Of a stretch of DNA of 64,000 nucleotides, positions 18,824-27,672 are shown piece by piece (within the stretch, counting starts at the first letter, position 1; the number at the start of each line of letters is the position of its first letter). This stretch comes from Flavobacterium sp. N3904 (GTDB lineage Bacteria > Bacteroidota > Bacteroidia > Flavobacteriales > Flavobacteriaceae), in contig NZ_CP110009.1 in NCBI RefSeq assembly GCF_025947305.1, positions 1 to 64,000 of the forward strand. The letters are read 5' to 3'. The notes under the pieces are model-generated. The model was not told where the DNA came from and ran no database searches. It worked only from the letters and a program-made list of their open reading frames with translations. A program made the translations under genes and the position numbers.

Positions 18824-20140
18824 TTAATATTTTAACCATTTGTACAATTCTTTCCAACTTGGTTTTTTTCCATACATCAAAATCCCAACGCGATAAATCT
18901 TGGCTGCAAACCAAACCACTCCAAAAAAAGTTGCAAACAACAAAGATACTGAAATTGCGATTTGCCACCATGGTACTCCAAAAGGAATTCGCATAAGCAT
19001 CACTATTGGTGACGTAAGCGGAATCATTGAAAAAACAATCGCGATAGTACCATGTGGGTCATTAATAACTGTAAAAAATCCGATATAAACACTCAGCATC
19101 AAAGGCATAATGATAGGCAAAAGAAATTGTTGAGAATCGGTTTGATTGTCAACAGCAGCGCCAATTGCTGCATAAAAAGAGCTATACAGGAAATAACCTC
19201 CTGTAAAATAAATTATAAAACAGATTAAAATGCTGGCAATGGGCAAATTCCAAATTTCTTTGATATACAATTGTGCGGTTCCCGAAAATTCGTGTTGAGC
19301 AGCATGCATCATTTCGGGCGAAACTCTGGCAGTTGGCCCAACATTTACACCAAAAAACGCCGAAGCAGCAAACATCAATGACAAACCTATAATGGCCCAA
19401 ATAATAAATTGAAGCAACCCAGCCAATGACGTTCCAATTATTTTACCCATCATCAATTGAAATGGTTTTACAGATGAAATAATAATCTCAACGATACGAT
19501 TGGTTTTCTCTTCAATCACTGACCGCATAACCATATTACCATAAATAATAATAAACATCATGATAAGGTAACCAAAAGCTCCACCAATTGCGATTTTAAT
19601 TTCGTTTAAACCTTTTATACTTTCTTCACCAGTTGCTTTTGACAGACTTATATTGACACTTGCATTTGCATTTTTAATGGCTAAAGTGTCCAAATGAGCA
19701 CTTTCAAGATTTTGTTTGGTGAGTTTATCGGCAATAATTCCTTGTGTCTTTTCTATAAAAATAATACTTGGACTATTATTTGATATGAATTGAATTTTAT
19801 TTTCCAACTCTTTATTATTGGACGTTTTGGGGATATAAAGTAATCCTTCGTAGTTTTCTTTGGTGATACTGTCTCTGAGAAACTTCATGTCAATGATTGA
19901 CAAATCCAGGTATTTATATTCACCGTTTTTTTTATTCTCTGCCATAAATTCATGAACAAACAAACCCGATTCGTCATGAATAGCGATACGTTTAGTCTCC
20001 GCTTTCATCGAGCTTAAATACCCAACAAATCCAGCTATTGCCACAAATAACAACGGACTTAAAAAAGTCATGACAATAAATGACTTATTGCGAACTTTGG
20101 CAATAAACTCTCTTTTTATGATTAATGAAATTATACTCAT
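18824..20140 (-). CDS. ABC-2 type transporter permease (NatB-like)
   Basis: A 438-residue membrane protein with an N-terminal membrane segment (FIVMTFLSPLLFVAIAGFVG), a long extracytoplasmic region (about 45-180) and five or six C-terminal membrane segments. YGNMVMRSVIEEKTNRIVEI and ISSVKPFQLMMGKIIGTS are the conserved ABC-2 coupling region. The layout matches NatB-type Na+ or multidrug exporters. The partner ATPase is 50 bases upstream. The transported substrate is not evident. Confidence 0.85.
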   Translation of the reverse strand: MSIISLIIKREFIAKVRNKSFIVMTFLSPLLFVAIAGFVGYLSSMKAETKRIAIHDESGLFVHEFMAENKKNGEYKYLDLSIIDMKFLRDSITKENYEGLLYIPKTSNNKELENKIQFISNNSPSIIFIEKTQGIIADKLTKQNLESAHLDTLAIKNANASVNISLSKATGEESIKGLNEIKIAIGGAFGYLIMMFIIIYGNMVMRSVIEEKTNRIVEIIISSVKPFQLMMGKIIGTSLAGLLQFIIWAIIGLSLMFAASAFFGVNVGPTARVSPEMMHAAQHEFSGTAQLYIKEIWNLPIASILICFIIYFTGGYFLYSSFYAAIGAAVDNQTDSQQFLLPIIMPLMLSVYIGFFTVINDPHGTIAIVFSMIPLTSPIVMLMRIPFGVPWWQIAISVSLLFATFFGVVWFAAKIYRVGILMYGKKPSWKELYKWLKY

Positions 20141-20190
20141 TTTTAAATTTTAGATTTTGGAGTTTAGATTTCGAATTTTTAGTTTAAAAT

Positions 20191-21111
20191 TTAATCTGTT
20201 ACAGTTTGAATAAAAATATCGTTTACACTTGGAATTTTTTCGACAAAATGAGTCACTTGTCCTCGTTGTGTAAGGACATTTAACAACTCATTTGGGGTAG
20301 CATTCCCAATCTGAATTTCTAGTTTTATTTCGTCATTAATAGATTTAAAATTGGCCTGACCAACAATAAATTTCTGTGTAAGATCAAACATTAAACCTTC
20401 AACATTGTCAGACAAAATGCCAACTTCAAAACTATTGGCCTTGAATTGTCTTTTTACATCAATTAGTTTCCCTTCTATTAACTTATTCGATTTATGAATT
20501 AATGCAATATGATCACATAATTCCTCTACGCTTTCCATTCTGTGTGTCGAAAATATAATTGTAGCTCCTTCTTCCCGCAAAGCCAGAATTTGATCTTTAA
20601 TCACATTGGCATTTACAGGATCAAAACCAGAAAAAGGCTCGTCAAAAATCAATAATTTGGGCTTATGTAAAACACAAACGACAAATTGAATTTTCTGTGC
20701 CATTCCTTTAGATAACTCTTGTATTTTCTTATCCCACCAGCCTTTAATATCCAATCTATCAAACCAATATTCGAGTTGTTTTTTGGCTTCGGCTTTTGAA
20801 AGTCCTTTCATTTGAGCCAAATACAAACATTGTTCCCCCACCTTCATGGTCGTGTACAATCCTCTTTCTTCAGGAAGGTATCCTATATATTGCACATGTT
20901 TGGGTTGCAGTTTTTCTCCATCCAGAATAATTTCGCCACTGTCTGGCATTGTTATTTGATTTATGATTCGGATAAGAGACGTCTTCCCTGCTCCATTTGG
21001 ACCTAAAAGTCCGTATATACTGCCTTTGGGTACAGTTAATGAAACTTCGTTCAGCGCCACATAATCACCATAACGCTTTACGACTTTATTTACTTCAAGA
21101 ATATTGCTCAT
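20191..21111 (-). CDS. ABC transporter ATP-binding protein (NatA-like)
   Basis: A 306-residue ATPase with Walker A GPNGAGKTS (about 37-45), Q-loop IGYLPEERGLY, signature QELSKGMAQKIQ (LSKGM in place of LSGGQ), Walker B LLIFDEPFSG and H-loop FSTHRMES. The C-terminal extension after residue 220 is typical of the NatA / CcmA-like group. It pairs with the ABC-2 permease downstream to form an exporter. The LSKGM form is common in this subgroup. Confidence 0.88.
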   Translation of the reverse strand: MSNILEVNKVVKRYGDYVALNEVSLTVPKGSIYGLLGPNGAGKTSLIRIINQITMPDSGEIILDGEKLQPKHVQYIGYLPEERGLYTTMKVGEQCLYLAQMKGLSKAEAKKQLEYWFDRLDIKGWWDKKIQELSKGMAQKIQFVVCVLHKPKLLIFDEPFSGFDPVNANVIKDQILALREEGATIIFSTHRMESVEELCDHIALIHKSNKLIEGKLIDVKRQFKANSFEVGILSDNVEGLMFDLTQKFIVGQANFKSINDEIKLEIQIGNATPNELLNVLTQRGQVTHFVEKIPSVNDIFIQTVTD

Positions 21112-21173
21112 GCTGCTTTTTAAATTGTTGTAAAAGTAAATAATTTCGAAACGAATTTCTCTTATAATGCATT

Positions 21174-21210
21174 AAAAAACCCATCCTTAACGAATAAAGG
21201 ATGGGTTTGT
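21174..21210 (-). terminator. Terminator after dnaJ
   Basis: AACCCATCCTT pairs with AAAGGATGGGTT across a seven-base loop, with an A run on the left that reads as T on the minus strand. Confidence 0.82.
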
Positions 21211-21230
21211 ATTCTAATTTTATATAAATC

Positions 21231-22340
21231 TTAAGAAAACATATCTTTTACTTTCTCAAAAAATGATTTATCAGATTTCTCTGGGCTTGGGATAAAGTTA
21301 TCATCTGTCAGAGCATTTTCAAAAAATTGTTTTTGCTCTTTGTTTAATGTTTTTGGTGTCCAGACATTTACATGTACTAGTAAATCTCCGCTGCCATATC
21401 CATTAATACTTGGAATTCCTTTTCCTTTTAATCTTAGAATTTTTCCAGATTGAATACCTTCTTCCAATTTGATTCTTACTTTTCCGTTTACAGCATCAAT
21501 GTCTTTTGAGATACCAAGAACCGCTTCGGCAAAACTGATGTATAAATCATAATGAAGATTTTCTCCTTCACGTTTCAAAAATTCATGTTCTATTTCTTCG
21601 ATAACAACAATCAAATCACCAGGAACGCTATTTCCTGGGGCATCATTACCTTTTCCAGAAACTTTAAGCTGCATTCCATCTACTACACCTGCCGGAATTT
21701 TTATAGAAACGGTTTCATCTTCTACTACCATTCCCTGAGAATCGGCATTGTTTGGTTTTTTGTCTAAAATTTGACCTGAACCTCCACAAGTAGGGCAGGT
21801 TGAAGCTGATTGCATTCTACCCAAAATTGTATTGGTCACTCGCATTACTTGCCCTTGCCCATTACAAGTAGAACAGGTTTTATACGACACACCCTGCGCT
21901 TGAACTTTACGTTTAACTTTTACTTTTTTCTCTACACCATTGGCGATTTCCTCTAGAGTCAATTTTACTTTAATACGCAAATTGCTTCCTTTTACGCGAC
22001 GAGGACCTCCGCCTCCGCCAAATCCACCAAAACCGCTTCCAAAAATATCGCCAAACTGACTGAAGATGTCATCCATATTCATTCCTCCATGACCACCACC
22101 GCCAAATCCGCCAGAACCATCAAATGCTTGATGTCCGTATTGATCGTATTTTGCTTTTTTGGCAGGATCACTCAATACTTCATATGCTTCGGCAGCCAAC
22201 TTGAATTTTTCTTCTGCCTCTTTGTCGCCAGGATTCTTGTCAGGATGGTACTTCAATGCACTTTTTCTGTATGCTTTTTTTATTTCAGCAGCATCTGCGC
22301 CTTTTGAAATACCCAATATTTCGTAAAAATCTTTTTTCAT
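21231..22340 (-). CDS. dnaJ: Chaperone DnaJ with a reduced zinc domain
   Basis: A 369-residue type I J-protein that stimulates the DnaK ATPase and delivers unfolded clients. The J-domain (1-68) has the HPD tripeptide in [10 protein letters not shown], then a Gly/Phe-rich linker (about 75-115), the client-binding beta domains and a dimerisation tail. The cysteine-rich region holds only two CxxCxGxG motifs, CSTCNGQG and CPTCGGSG, against four in E. coli; spacing suggests the central pair (motifs 2 and 3, zinc site II) is kept. It is downstream of grpE on the same strand. Confidence 0.93.
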   Translation of the reverse strand: MKKDFYEILGISKGADAAEIKKAYRKSALKYHPDKNPGDKEAEEKFKLAAEAYEVLSDPAKKAKYDQYGHQAFDGSGGFGGGGHGGMNMDDIFSQFGDIFGSGFGGFGGGGGPRRVKGSNLRIKVKLTLEEIANGVEKKVKVKRKVQAQGVSYKTCSTCNGQGQVMRVTNTILGRMQSASTCPTCGGSGQILDKKPNNADSQGMVVEDETVSIKIPAGVVDGMQLKVSGKGNDAPGNSVPGDLIVVIEEIEHEFLKREGENLHYDLYISFAEAVLGISKDIDAVNGKVRIKLEEGIQSGKILRLKGKGIPSINGYGSGDLLVHVNVWTPKTLNKEQKQFFENALTDDNFIPSPEKSDKSFFEKVKDMFS

Positions 22341-22476
22341 AATTCAAATAAATTCTAAAAAATTAAAAACAAAATCCAATACTTTTAAATTCCAATTTTC
22401 AATTAAAAAAAATCAAAACATTGTTTATTACAACATTCTATTTCTTTTGGAGTTTTAAAGCAAAAATTTTACTTTT

Positions 22477-23052
22477 TTAGTTCCCAATAACTACTTTTGG
22501 AAAACGAATAATTTTATCACCAAGTTTATATCCTTTTTCAAGAACATCAACTATTTTCCCTTTCATCTTTTCTGAAGCTGCAGGAATTTGAGTAATTGCT
22601 TCGGCAAAATCAGCATCAAATGCGTCTCCTGCTTTCACATCAACTTGCTCTAATCCTTTAGAAACTAAAGTGCTTTTTAGTTTTTCATGAATTAATTCTA
22701 CACCTTTTGCCAACAACTCATCTTCCGATTTATTGATTTCAACCATAGCTCTATCAAAATCGTCTAAAACAGGAAGCATTGCTAATAAAACTTCTTGATT
22801 GGCGGTTTTGAACAATTCTATTCTTTCTTTCGTAGTTCTTCTTTTGTAATTTTCAAATTCAGCAAATAACCTTAAAAACTTATCTTTTTCTTTGGCTAAG
22901 TCTTGAGTTAATTGTTCTTCAACACTTAATTCTTCAATAATAAGTTGCTCCCCATTTGCATTATTCTCTAATGTTGCGTCATCTATTTCTTGATCGAATT
23001 CTGTATTTTCTGTAGTCATATTACTTTTATTTTTAAAAAAATTCTTAAACAT
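22477..23052 (-). CDS. grpE: Nucleotide exchange factor GrpE
   Basis: A 191-residue GrpE that releases ADP from DnaK. An acidic N-terminal extension (to about residue 50) precedes the long coiled coil (LTQDLAKEKDKFLRLFAEFE, NYKRRTTKERIEL) and the C-terminal beta domain with GYKLGDKIIRFPKVVIGN at the end. Two starts are plausible: the Met at 23052 or the Met at 23019 (MTTENTEFDQEI). The gene leads a grpE-dnaJ operon; no HrcA gene or CIRCE element is visible. Confidence 0.92.
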   Translation of the reverse strand: MFKNFFKNKSNMTTENTEFDQEIDDATLENNANGEQLIIEELSVEEQLTQDLAKEKDKFLRLFAEFENYKRRTTKERIELFKTANQEVLLAMLPVLDDFDRAMVEINKSEDELLAKGVELIHEKLKSTLVSKGLEQVDVKAGDAFDADFAEAITQIPAASEKMKGKIVDVLEKGYKLGDKIIRFPKVVIGN

Positions 23053-23078
23053 CTTTTTTTATTCTTTACTATGGATTG

Positions 23079-23111
23079 CAAAAGTACTGCCAAAAATTAA
23101 AAAATGTCAAA
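23079..23111 (-). promoter_or_regulatory. Promoter of the grpE-dnaJ operon
   Basis: On the minus strand TTTG (23108-23111) is followed after 21 bases by TACTTTTG (23079-23086), close to the Bacteroidota consensus. The -7 element lies about 26 bases from the first possible start. Confidence 0.5.
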
Positions 23112-23368
23112 TTGTCACACTTTTTTAATTTGGCATTACTTTTAATATTATTCGTATTTCCACTTGATGCAAACAAATTATTGTTTGTTGTGTGAACAAT
23201 ATTAATCGATTAAGTCATAAAATTTAATAAAATTTTATGACTATTACGTTATAGTTTACTTATTTTTGTTCCAGATTTTTATTCAACCCCAAAGGAATAC
23301 AACTCGAAAATCGCGAAATTTAAGGTTGGTTTCTATATAATTATTAATTCATCATTGCCTTATATTAA

Positions 23369-23402
23369 AAAAAGCTTCGTATTTACTACGAAGCTTTTTT
23401 TT
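23369..23402. terminator. Terminator after the DUF4442 gene
   Basis: AAAAAAAGCTTCGTA pairs with TACGAAGCTTTTTTT around a five-base loop. It is nearly symmetric and could stop transcription from either side. Confidence 0.8.
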
Positions 23403-23418
23403 GCTTTGCTGCGAAAGT

Positions 23419-23871
23419 CTATTTCAATCGAACACTCCATTCAAAATCCATTTCAGAAACTTGCACTCCACTTTCATTAGTACCAATCGATTTCATCCAG
23501 AATGTTTGCCCCTCACCATTTTCAATTGTTTTCTGAATTGCTTCTTCAATCAAATGCCCATCTTCGCATACAAAAGTGATTCGACCAGTAGCTTTTTTAG
23601 AAAAATTAGACTTATTATTGGCAACCAACATCGATATTTTTTTTCCGCTGTTCTGGATTTTATCAATTACCATAGCGCCTGTTGTCATTTCTGCTGCCAT
23701 TGCCTGAACCGCAAAATACATCGAATTAAAAGGGTTCTGGTTAATCCAACGGTGTTTTACCGTAACAATACATTTGTCTTTGTCAATGTACTTTACCCGA
23801 ACACCACATATAAATGCCGACGGTAATTTGAAAAATATAAATCGATTCAATTTTGATACGGTTAATTTCAT
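23419..23871 (-). CDS. DUF4442 hotdog-fold thioesterase-like protein
   Basis: A 150-residue protein of the DUF4442 group of hotdog-fold enzymes related to acyl-CoA thioesterases. NPFNSMYFAVQAMAAEMTTG (about 50-69) is the characteristic central helix with its upstream Asn, and KKATGRITFVCEDG begins the second strand pair. I start at the Met 23871 (MKLTVSKLNRFIFFKLPSAF); upstream in-frame sequence is AT-rich and lacks family similarity. The substrate is unknown. It stands alone between two terminator-like elements and a divergent promoter region. Confidence 0.8.
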   Translation of the reverse strand: MKLTVSKLNRFIFFKLPSAFICGVRVKYIDKDKCIVTVKHRWINQNPFNSMYFAVQAMAAEMTTGAMVIDKIQNSGKKISMLVANNKSNFSKKATGRITFVCEDGHLIEEAIQKTIENGEGQTFWMKSIGTNESGVQVSEMDFEWSVRLK

Positions 23872-24130
23872 GTGATTTCTTTTTTTGGCTAAAATACAAA
23901 AAATACTATGCGTACATATAAAATAGAGAAAAATAACTATTCTTCTGCAATCATAATAGTCATCCACAAATATAAACATCCAATGTATGTCAAAAATAAT
24001 TGCAAACGTCATTCATAAAAAACTAGGCAAACAACACCTAATATAGATATTATCTTACTTTTATTGTTGTTTTTGTTAATATTATGTTAACATTTACTAC
24101 TATGCGATACAAGATACTCTTCTTTGGACA

Positions 24131-24138
24131 TATATTTG
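24131..24138 (+). promoter_or_regulatory. Putative -7 element of the DUF4870-PadR-PspC module
   Basis: TATATTTG fits TAnnTTTG and lies about 84 bases before the ATG at 24223. No matching -33 TTTG is seen at the expected distance. Confidence 0.35.
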
Positions 24139-24178
24139 CATAAGAAATTACTAGGCAGGGAACAAAATAGTAATTTAA

Positions 24179-24197
24179 CAATCATCAATCAAAAAAT
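24179..24197 (+). repeat. 19-base leader repeat, copy 1
   Basis: CAATCATCAATCAAAAAAT occurs here, 25 bases before the DUF4870 start, and again unchanged at 24719-24737 ahead of padR, exactly 540 bases away. Confidence 0.7.
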
Positions 24198-24222
24198 CGA
24201 AATCTAAAAAAAACCAAAAAAA

Positions 24223-24678
24223 ATGGAAACTTCATCCGAAAGAAACACAGCCGCATTTACTCACTTAAGTACTTTTAGTCAGTATATTATTCCGTTTGGG
24301 AATTATATATTTCCAATAATTATTTGGACGTCTAAGAAAGATCAATCAGAATTTGTAGATCATAATGGGAAACAAGCACTAAATTTTCAATTGAGTATTT
24401 TGATTTACTCCTTGGTATTTGCCTTGATTGCCATTCCTATTTTTCTCTATACCGTATTGAAGAATATTTCTTTTGCAGATTTTGTAAACAACAATGATGT
24501 TGTTTTTGAAAATTTTGATTTTGGAAATAATGTTGGAATTTTGACAGTAGCGGCATTAGCGCTTTTTGCTTTTGCTTGCATGAAAGTAGCCGAATTCTTT
24601 TTAGTCATTTATGCTTCAATCAAAGCATCTAATGGCGAAGAATACAGTTATCCCCTGACAATAACTTTTCTAAAATAA
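24223..24678 (+). CDS. DUF4870 (Tic20-like) membrane protein
   Basis: A 151-residue protein with three or four hydrophobic segments. The signature is the N-terminal THLSTFSQYIIPFGNYIFPI and IIWTSKKDQSEFVDHNGKQA (about 31-50), with HNGKQALNFQLSI entering the second membrane helix, as in DUF4870 proteins, which are distantly Tic20-like. The biochemical role is not known. It opens an envelope-stress type module with PadR, PspC and GIN proteins, and its leader shares a 19-base repeat with padR. Confidence 0.82.
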   Translation: METSSERNTAAFTHLSTFSQYIIPFGNYIFPIIIWTSKKDQSEFVDHNGKQALNFQLSILIYSLVFALIAIPIFLYTVLKNISFADFVNNNDVVFENFDFGNNVGILTVAALALFAFACMKVAEFFLVIYASIKASNGEEYSYPLTITFLK

Positions 24679-24718
24679 GAAAACGGCGCACTAAAATATA
24701 ATATCACAAAATAATAAT

Positions 24719-24737
24719 CAATCATCAATCAAAAAAT
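24719..24737 (+). repeat. 19-base leader repeat, copy 2
   Basis: Second exact copy of CAATCATCAATCAAAAAAT, about 40 bases before the padR start. Confidence 0.7.
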
Positions 24738-24776
24738 GAACTGTTTCATCAACAAATCAACTCAAATTAAAAAATT

Positions 24777-25106
24777 ATGAACATTGAAAACACAAAAGCC
24801 CAGATGCGTAAAGGTGTTCTCGAGTTTTGCATCTTATCAGTATTAAAAGAAAAAGATGCTTACACCTCAGAAATATTAGACACTTTGAAAAACGCTAAAT
24901 TATTGGTTGTAGAGGGAACCATTTATCCACTATTAACCCGATTAAAAAACGACGGTCTGCTCAATTACCGTTGGGAAGAATCTACATCGGGTCCGCCTAG
25001 AAAATACTACGGACTTACCGAAATAGGCCAAACTTTTTTAAAAGAACTAGATGGCACCTGGACAGAATTGTCTGATGCCGTAAACTTAATAACAAACCAA
25101 AAATAA
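24777..25106 (+). CDS. PadR family transcriptional regulator
   Basis: A 109-residue single-domain winged helix protein. AQMRKGVLEFCILSVLKEKD begins helix 1, VVEGTIYPLLTRLKNDGLL (about 42-60) is the recognition helix region with the family motif, and GPPRKYYGLTEIG forms the wing. Small PadR proteins (subfamily 2) dimerise through a C-terminal helix. It precedes the PspC gene by five bases, so it probably controls its own module. The effector is unknown. Confidence 0.9.
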   Translation: MNIENTKAQMRKGVLEFCILSVLKEKDAYTSEILDTLKNAKLLVVEGTIYPLLTRLKNDGLLNYRWEESTSGPPRKYYGLTEIGQTFLKELDGTWTELSDAVNLITNQK

Positions 25107-25111
25107 TAGTC

Positions 25112-26839
25112 ATGAACAAAACTGTAAATATAAACCTAGGCGGAATGTTCTTCCATATTGACGAAGATGCATATCAAAAACTGACTCGCTATTTTGATGC
25201 TATAAAACGATCGTTATCAAAATCCTCTGGACAAGAAGAAATCATCAAAGATATTGAAATGCGTGTTTCAGAATTACTGACTGAGAAACAACAATCAGAC
25301 AAGCATGTTGTTACAATAAGAGAAGTAGACGAAGTGATTGCTGTAATGGGCCAGCCCGAAGATTACATCATTGAAGAAGATGGACCAAATACTGCAAACA
25401 ACAGAGACTACGCAGCACCTAGAAGTACAAAAAAACTGTATCGTGACAAAGAAAACGGAATGATTGGTGGTGTTGCTACCGGTTTGGGACATTATTTTGG
25501 AATAGACGCGGTTTGGTTAAAAATCATGTTCTTGATATTTGTTTTTGCTGGATTTGGAACTGGTATTTTGGCTTATATCATTCTTTGGGTTGTTACTCCA
25601 GAAGCCATTACAACCTCTGAAAAATTAGAAATGACTGGCGAACCTGTAACCATTTCGAACATTGAGAAAAAGGTGCGTGAAGAATTTGATAATGTTTCAG
25701 GCAAAATAAAAAATGCTGATTACGATAAATTTGGCAATCAAATAAAAACAGGTGCAGAAAAAATAGGAAGTTCTTTTGGAGATCTAATAATTACTATTTT
25801 CAAAATATTTGCAAAATTTTTAGGTATTGTTTTAATTGTTTCAGGATTCGTCGTTCTTTTCATGCTATTGATAGGAGTGTTCACATTAGGAACGAGTGTT
25901 TCGATGAATTTTCCTTGGCAAAGTTTTGTAGAAGCCGGTAATTTTACAGATTATCCTGTTTGGTCATTTGGTTTATTAATGTTTATCGCTGTTGGAATTC
26001 CATTCTTTTTCATGACTTTGTTAGGTTTCAAATTACTAGCACCCAACATGCGATCAATTGGGAATATTGCAAAATACACGCTTTTAGCTCTTTGGTTAAT
26101 CGCACTTTCTCTTGCTATCTCAATTGGAATTAAACAAGCAACAGCATTTGCAGTAAATGGCAGAACAATTCAAAAAGAAATCATCAATCTTAAACCAACT
26201 GACACTCTTTTTATCAAGTTCAAACACAATGATTATTTTGCTAAAAATGTAAATGACCGAAATGACTTCATGATTACGCAAGATTCACTAAACAACGATA
26301 TTATTTATTCGAATGAAGTAAGCATTAAAATCGAAAAATCGGAAGAAAAATATGCGTATCTTCAAATCGAAAAAGAATCCAAAGGAAAATCATTGTCTGA
26401 AGCGAAAAAAAGATCTGAAGCTATTCGTTACGGGTACAAAGTAATAGGAAATCAATTGATATTAGATAATTATTTAATCACCGATTTGAAAAATAAATTC
26501 CGTGATCAAGAAATCGAAATTACGTTGTATTTACCAGAAGGCACTTTGTTTAAAACGGATTCTAGCGTAGAAAACTATGACAGATCGAATGATGAATTCT
26601 TCAACTTACATTATAGTTCTGATAATTACACTTACAAAGTGGAAGAATCAAAAGTAAAATGCTTGGATTGCCCAGCAGATGAAAACGAATACAATGATGT
26701 TGATGATGATGATAATGAGACTAACGTAACTATCAATGAAAATGGAGTTACTGTTGAAAGTGATACAACTGTAAAAAGCAAAAAGAAATTCAAAGAATTG
26801 AAAATCAACAAAGATGGTATAATTATTAAAACGGAATAG
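25112..26839 (+). CDS. PspC domain-containing membrane protein
   Basis: A 575-residue protein. Residues 1-105 are a soluble N-terminal region with a Bacteroidota-specific part (INLGGMFFHIDEDAYQKL). The PspC domain (about 108-165) reads RDKENGMIGGVATGLGHYFG and continues into a membrane helix ending IILWVVTPE. Further membrane segments lie at about 215-350, followed by a long extracytoplasmic C-terminal part that ends in charged and Asp-rich sequence. By analogy to phage shock proteins it may sense envelope stress, but this larger form is Bacteroidota-specific. It overlaps nothing and is spaced two bases from the GIN lipoprotein gene. Confidence 0.88.
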   Translation: MNKTVNINLGGMFFHIDEDAYQKLTRYFDAIKRSLSKSSGQEEIIKDIEMRVSELLTEKQQSDKHVVTIREVDEVIAVMGQPEDYIIEEDGPNTANNRDYAAPRSTKKLYRDKENGMIGGVATGLGHYFGIDAVWLKIMFLIFVFAGFGTGILAYIILWVVTPEAITTSEKLEMTGEPVTISNIEKKVREEFDNVSGKIKNADYDKFGNQIKTGAEKIGSSFGDLIITIFKIFAKFLGIVLIVSGFVVLFMLLIGVFTLGTSVSMNFPWQSFVEAGNFTDYPVWSFGLLMFIAVGIPFFFMTLLGFKLLAPNMRSIGNIAKYTLLALWLIALSLAISIGIKQATAFAVNGRTIQKEIINLKPTDTLFIKFKHNDYFAKNVNDRNDFMITQDSLNNDIIYSNEVSIKIEKSEEKYAYLQIEKESKGKSLSEAKKRSEAIRYGYKVIGNQLILDNYLITDLKNKFRDQEIEITLYLPEGTLFKTDSSVENYDRSNDEFFNLHYSSDNYTYKVEESKVKCLDCPADENEYNDVDDDDNETNVTINENGVTVESDTTVKSKKKFKELKINKDGIIIKTE

Positions 26840-26841
26840 TC

Positions 26842-27582
26842 ATGATAAAAGTTATCACATTAATCACGAAATTTATTATAGTTGCATTAACAGCATTATT
26901 ATTCGGTTCCTGTAATCATATTGGAGGTATGAATTCGATCACAGGAAGCGGAAATGTTACTACCGAAAAAAGAGTTGTACAAGGCGATTTTAAAAGTGTA
27001 GAAGTCAGTAATGCCATAGATTTAGTTGTAGAACAATCTAATACAACAGAAATCACAGTAGAGGCCGATGACAATTTACAAAAAGAAATCACTACAACGG
27101 TCGAAAATGGAGTTCTGGTAATTGCTTGTAAAATCAATAACTTTATTAACATCAAATCAAAAAAAGTTACTGTTAAAATGCCCGTAATTGATGGATTGGA
27201 AGCATCATCTGCTGCATCAATAAAAAGCAGAAATACGCTAAAAGGAGATCATATCACTTTATCAGCATCTAGTGCGGCGACCATTAAAATAGCCCTAGAA
27301 TTTGAAACAATTCAAAGCGAATCCAGTAGTGCAAGTAACATCACACTAATGGGAAAAGCCATAAATTTGGAAACATCAGCCTCTAGCGGAAGTATAGTTG
27401 ACACAAACGATTTACTTGCCAATGATGTGACAGCCGATTCCTCAAGCGGCGGATCAATAGCTGTTCATCCTATTGTGAGTCTAAAAGCAGAAGCTTCAAG
27501 TGGAGGAAACATTAACTACAATAACGTTCCAAAATCAATTCAAAAAGAGGAAAATTCTGGAGGAAGTATTAATCAAATCTAA
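26842..27582 (+). CDS. Head GIN domain (DUF2807) lipoprotein
   Basis: A 246-residue probable lipoprotein. The leader ends in a lipobox LLFGSC with Cys24, so it is likely lipid-anchored after export. The mature part is the DUF2807 GIN domain: GNVTTEKRVVQGDFKSVEVS, EADDNLQKEITTTVENGVLV, then a right-handed beta-helix-like run of Ser/Ala repeats (EASSAASIKSRN, SASSAATIKI, SESSSASNITL, EASSGGNI). The role is unknown; the older name is putative auto-transporter adhesin. It is co-transcribed with the PspC gene. Confidence 0.87.
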   Translation: MIKVITLITKFIIVALTALLFGSCNHIGGMNSITGSGNVTTEKRVVQGDFKSVEVSNAIDLVVEQSNTTEITVEADDNLQKEITTTVENGVLVIACKINNFINIKSKKVTVKMPVIDGLEASSAASIKSRNTLKGDHITLSASSAATIKIALEFETIQSESSSASNITLMGKAINLETSASSGSIVDTNDLLANDVTADSSSGGSIAVHPIVSLKAEASSGGNINYNNVPKSIQKEENSGGSINQI

Positions 27583-27602
27583 AAGTATAATTCTTAAATA
27601 TT

Positions 27603-27640
27603 TTAAAAATCATCCATCAAAAATGGGTGATTTTTTTATA
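27603..27640 (+). terminator. Terminator after the first GIN gene
   Basis: AAAATCATCCAT pairs with ATGGGTGATTTT with one mismatch, followed by seven T. Confidence 0.78.
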
Positions 27641-27672
27641 TTTGTACAAACCCCAAATTAAAAAAAAACAAA

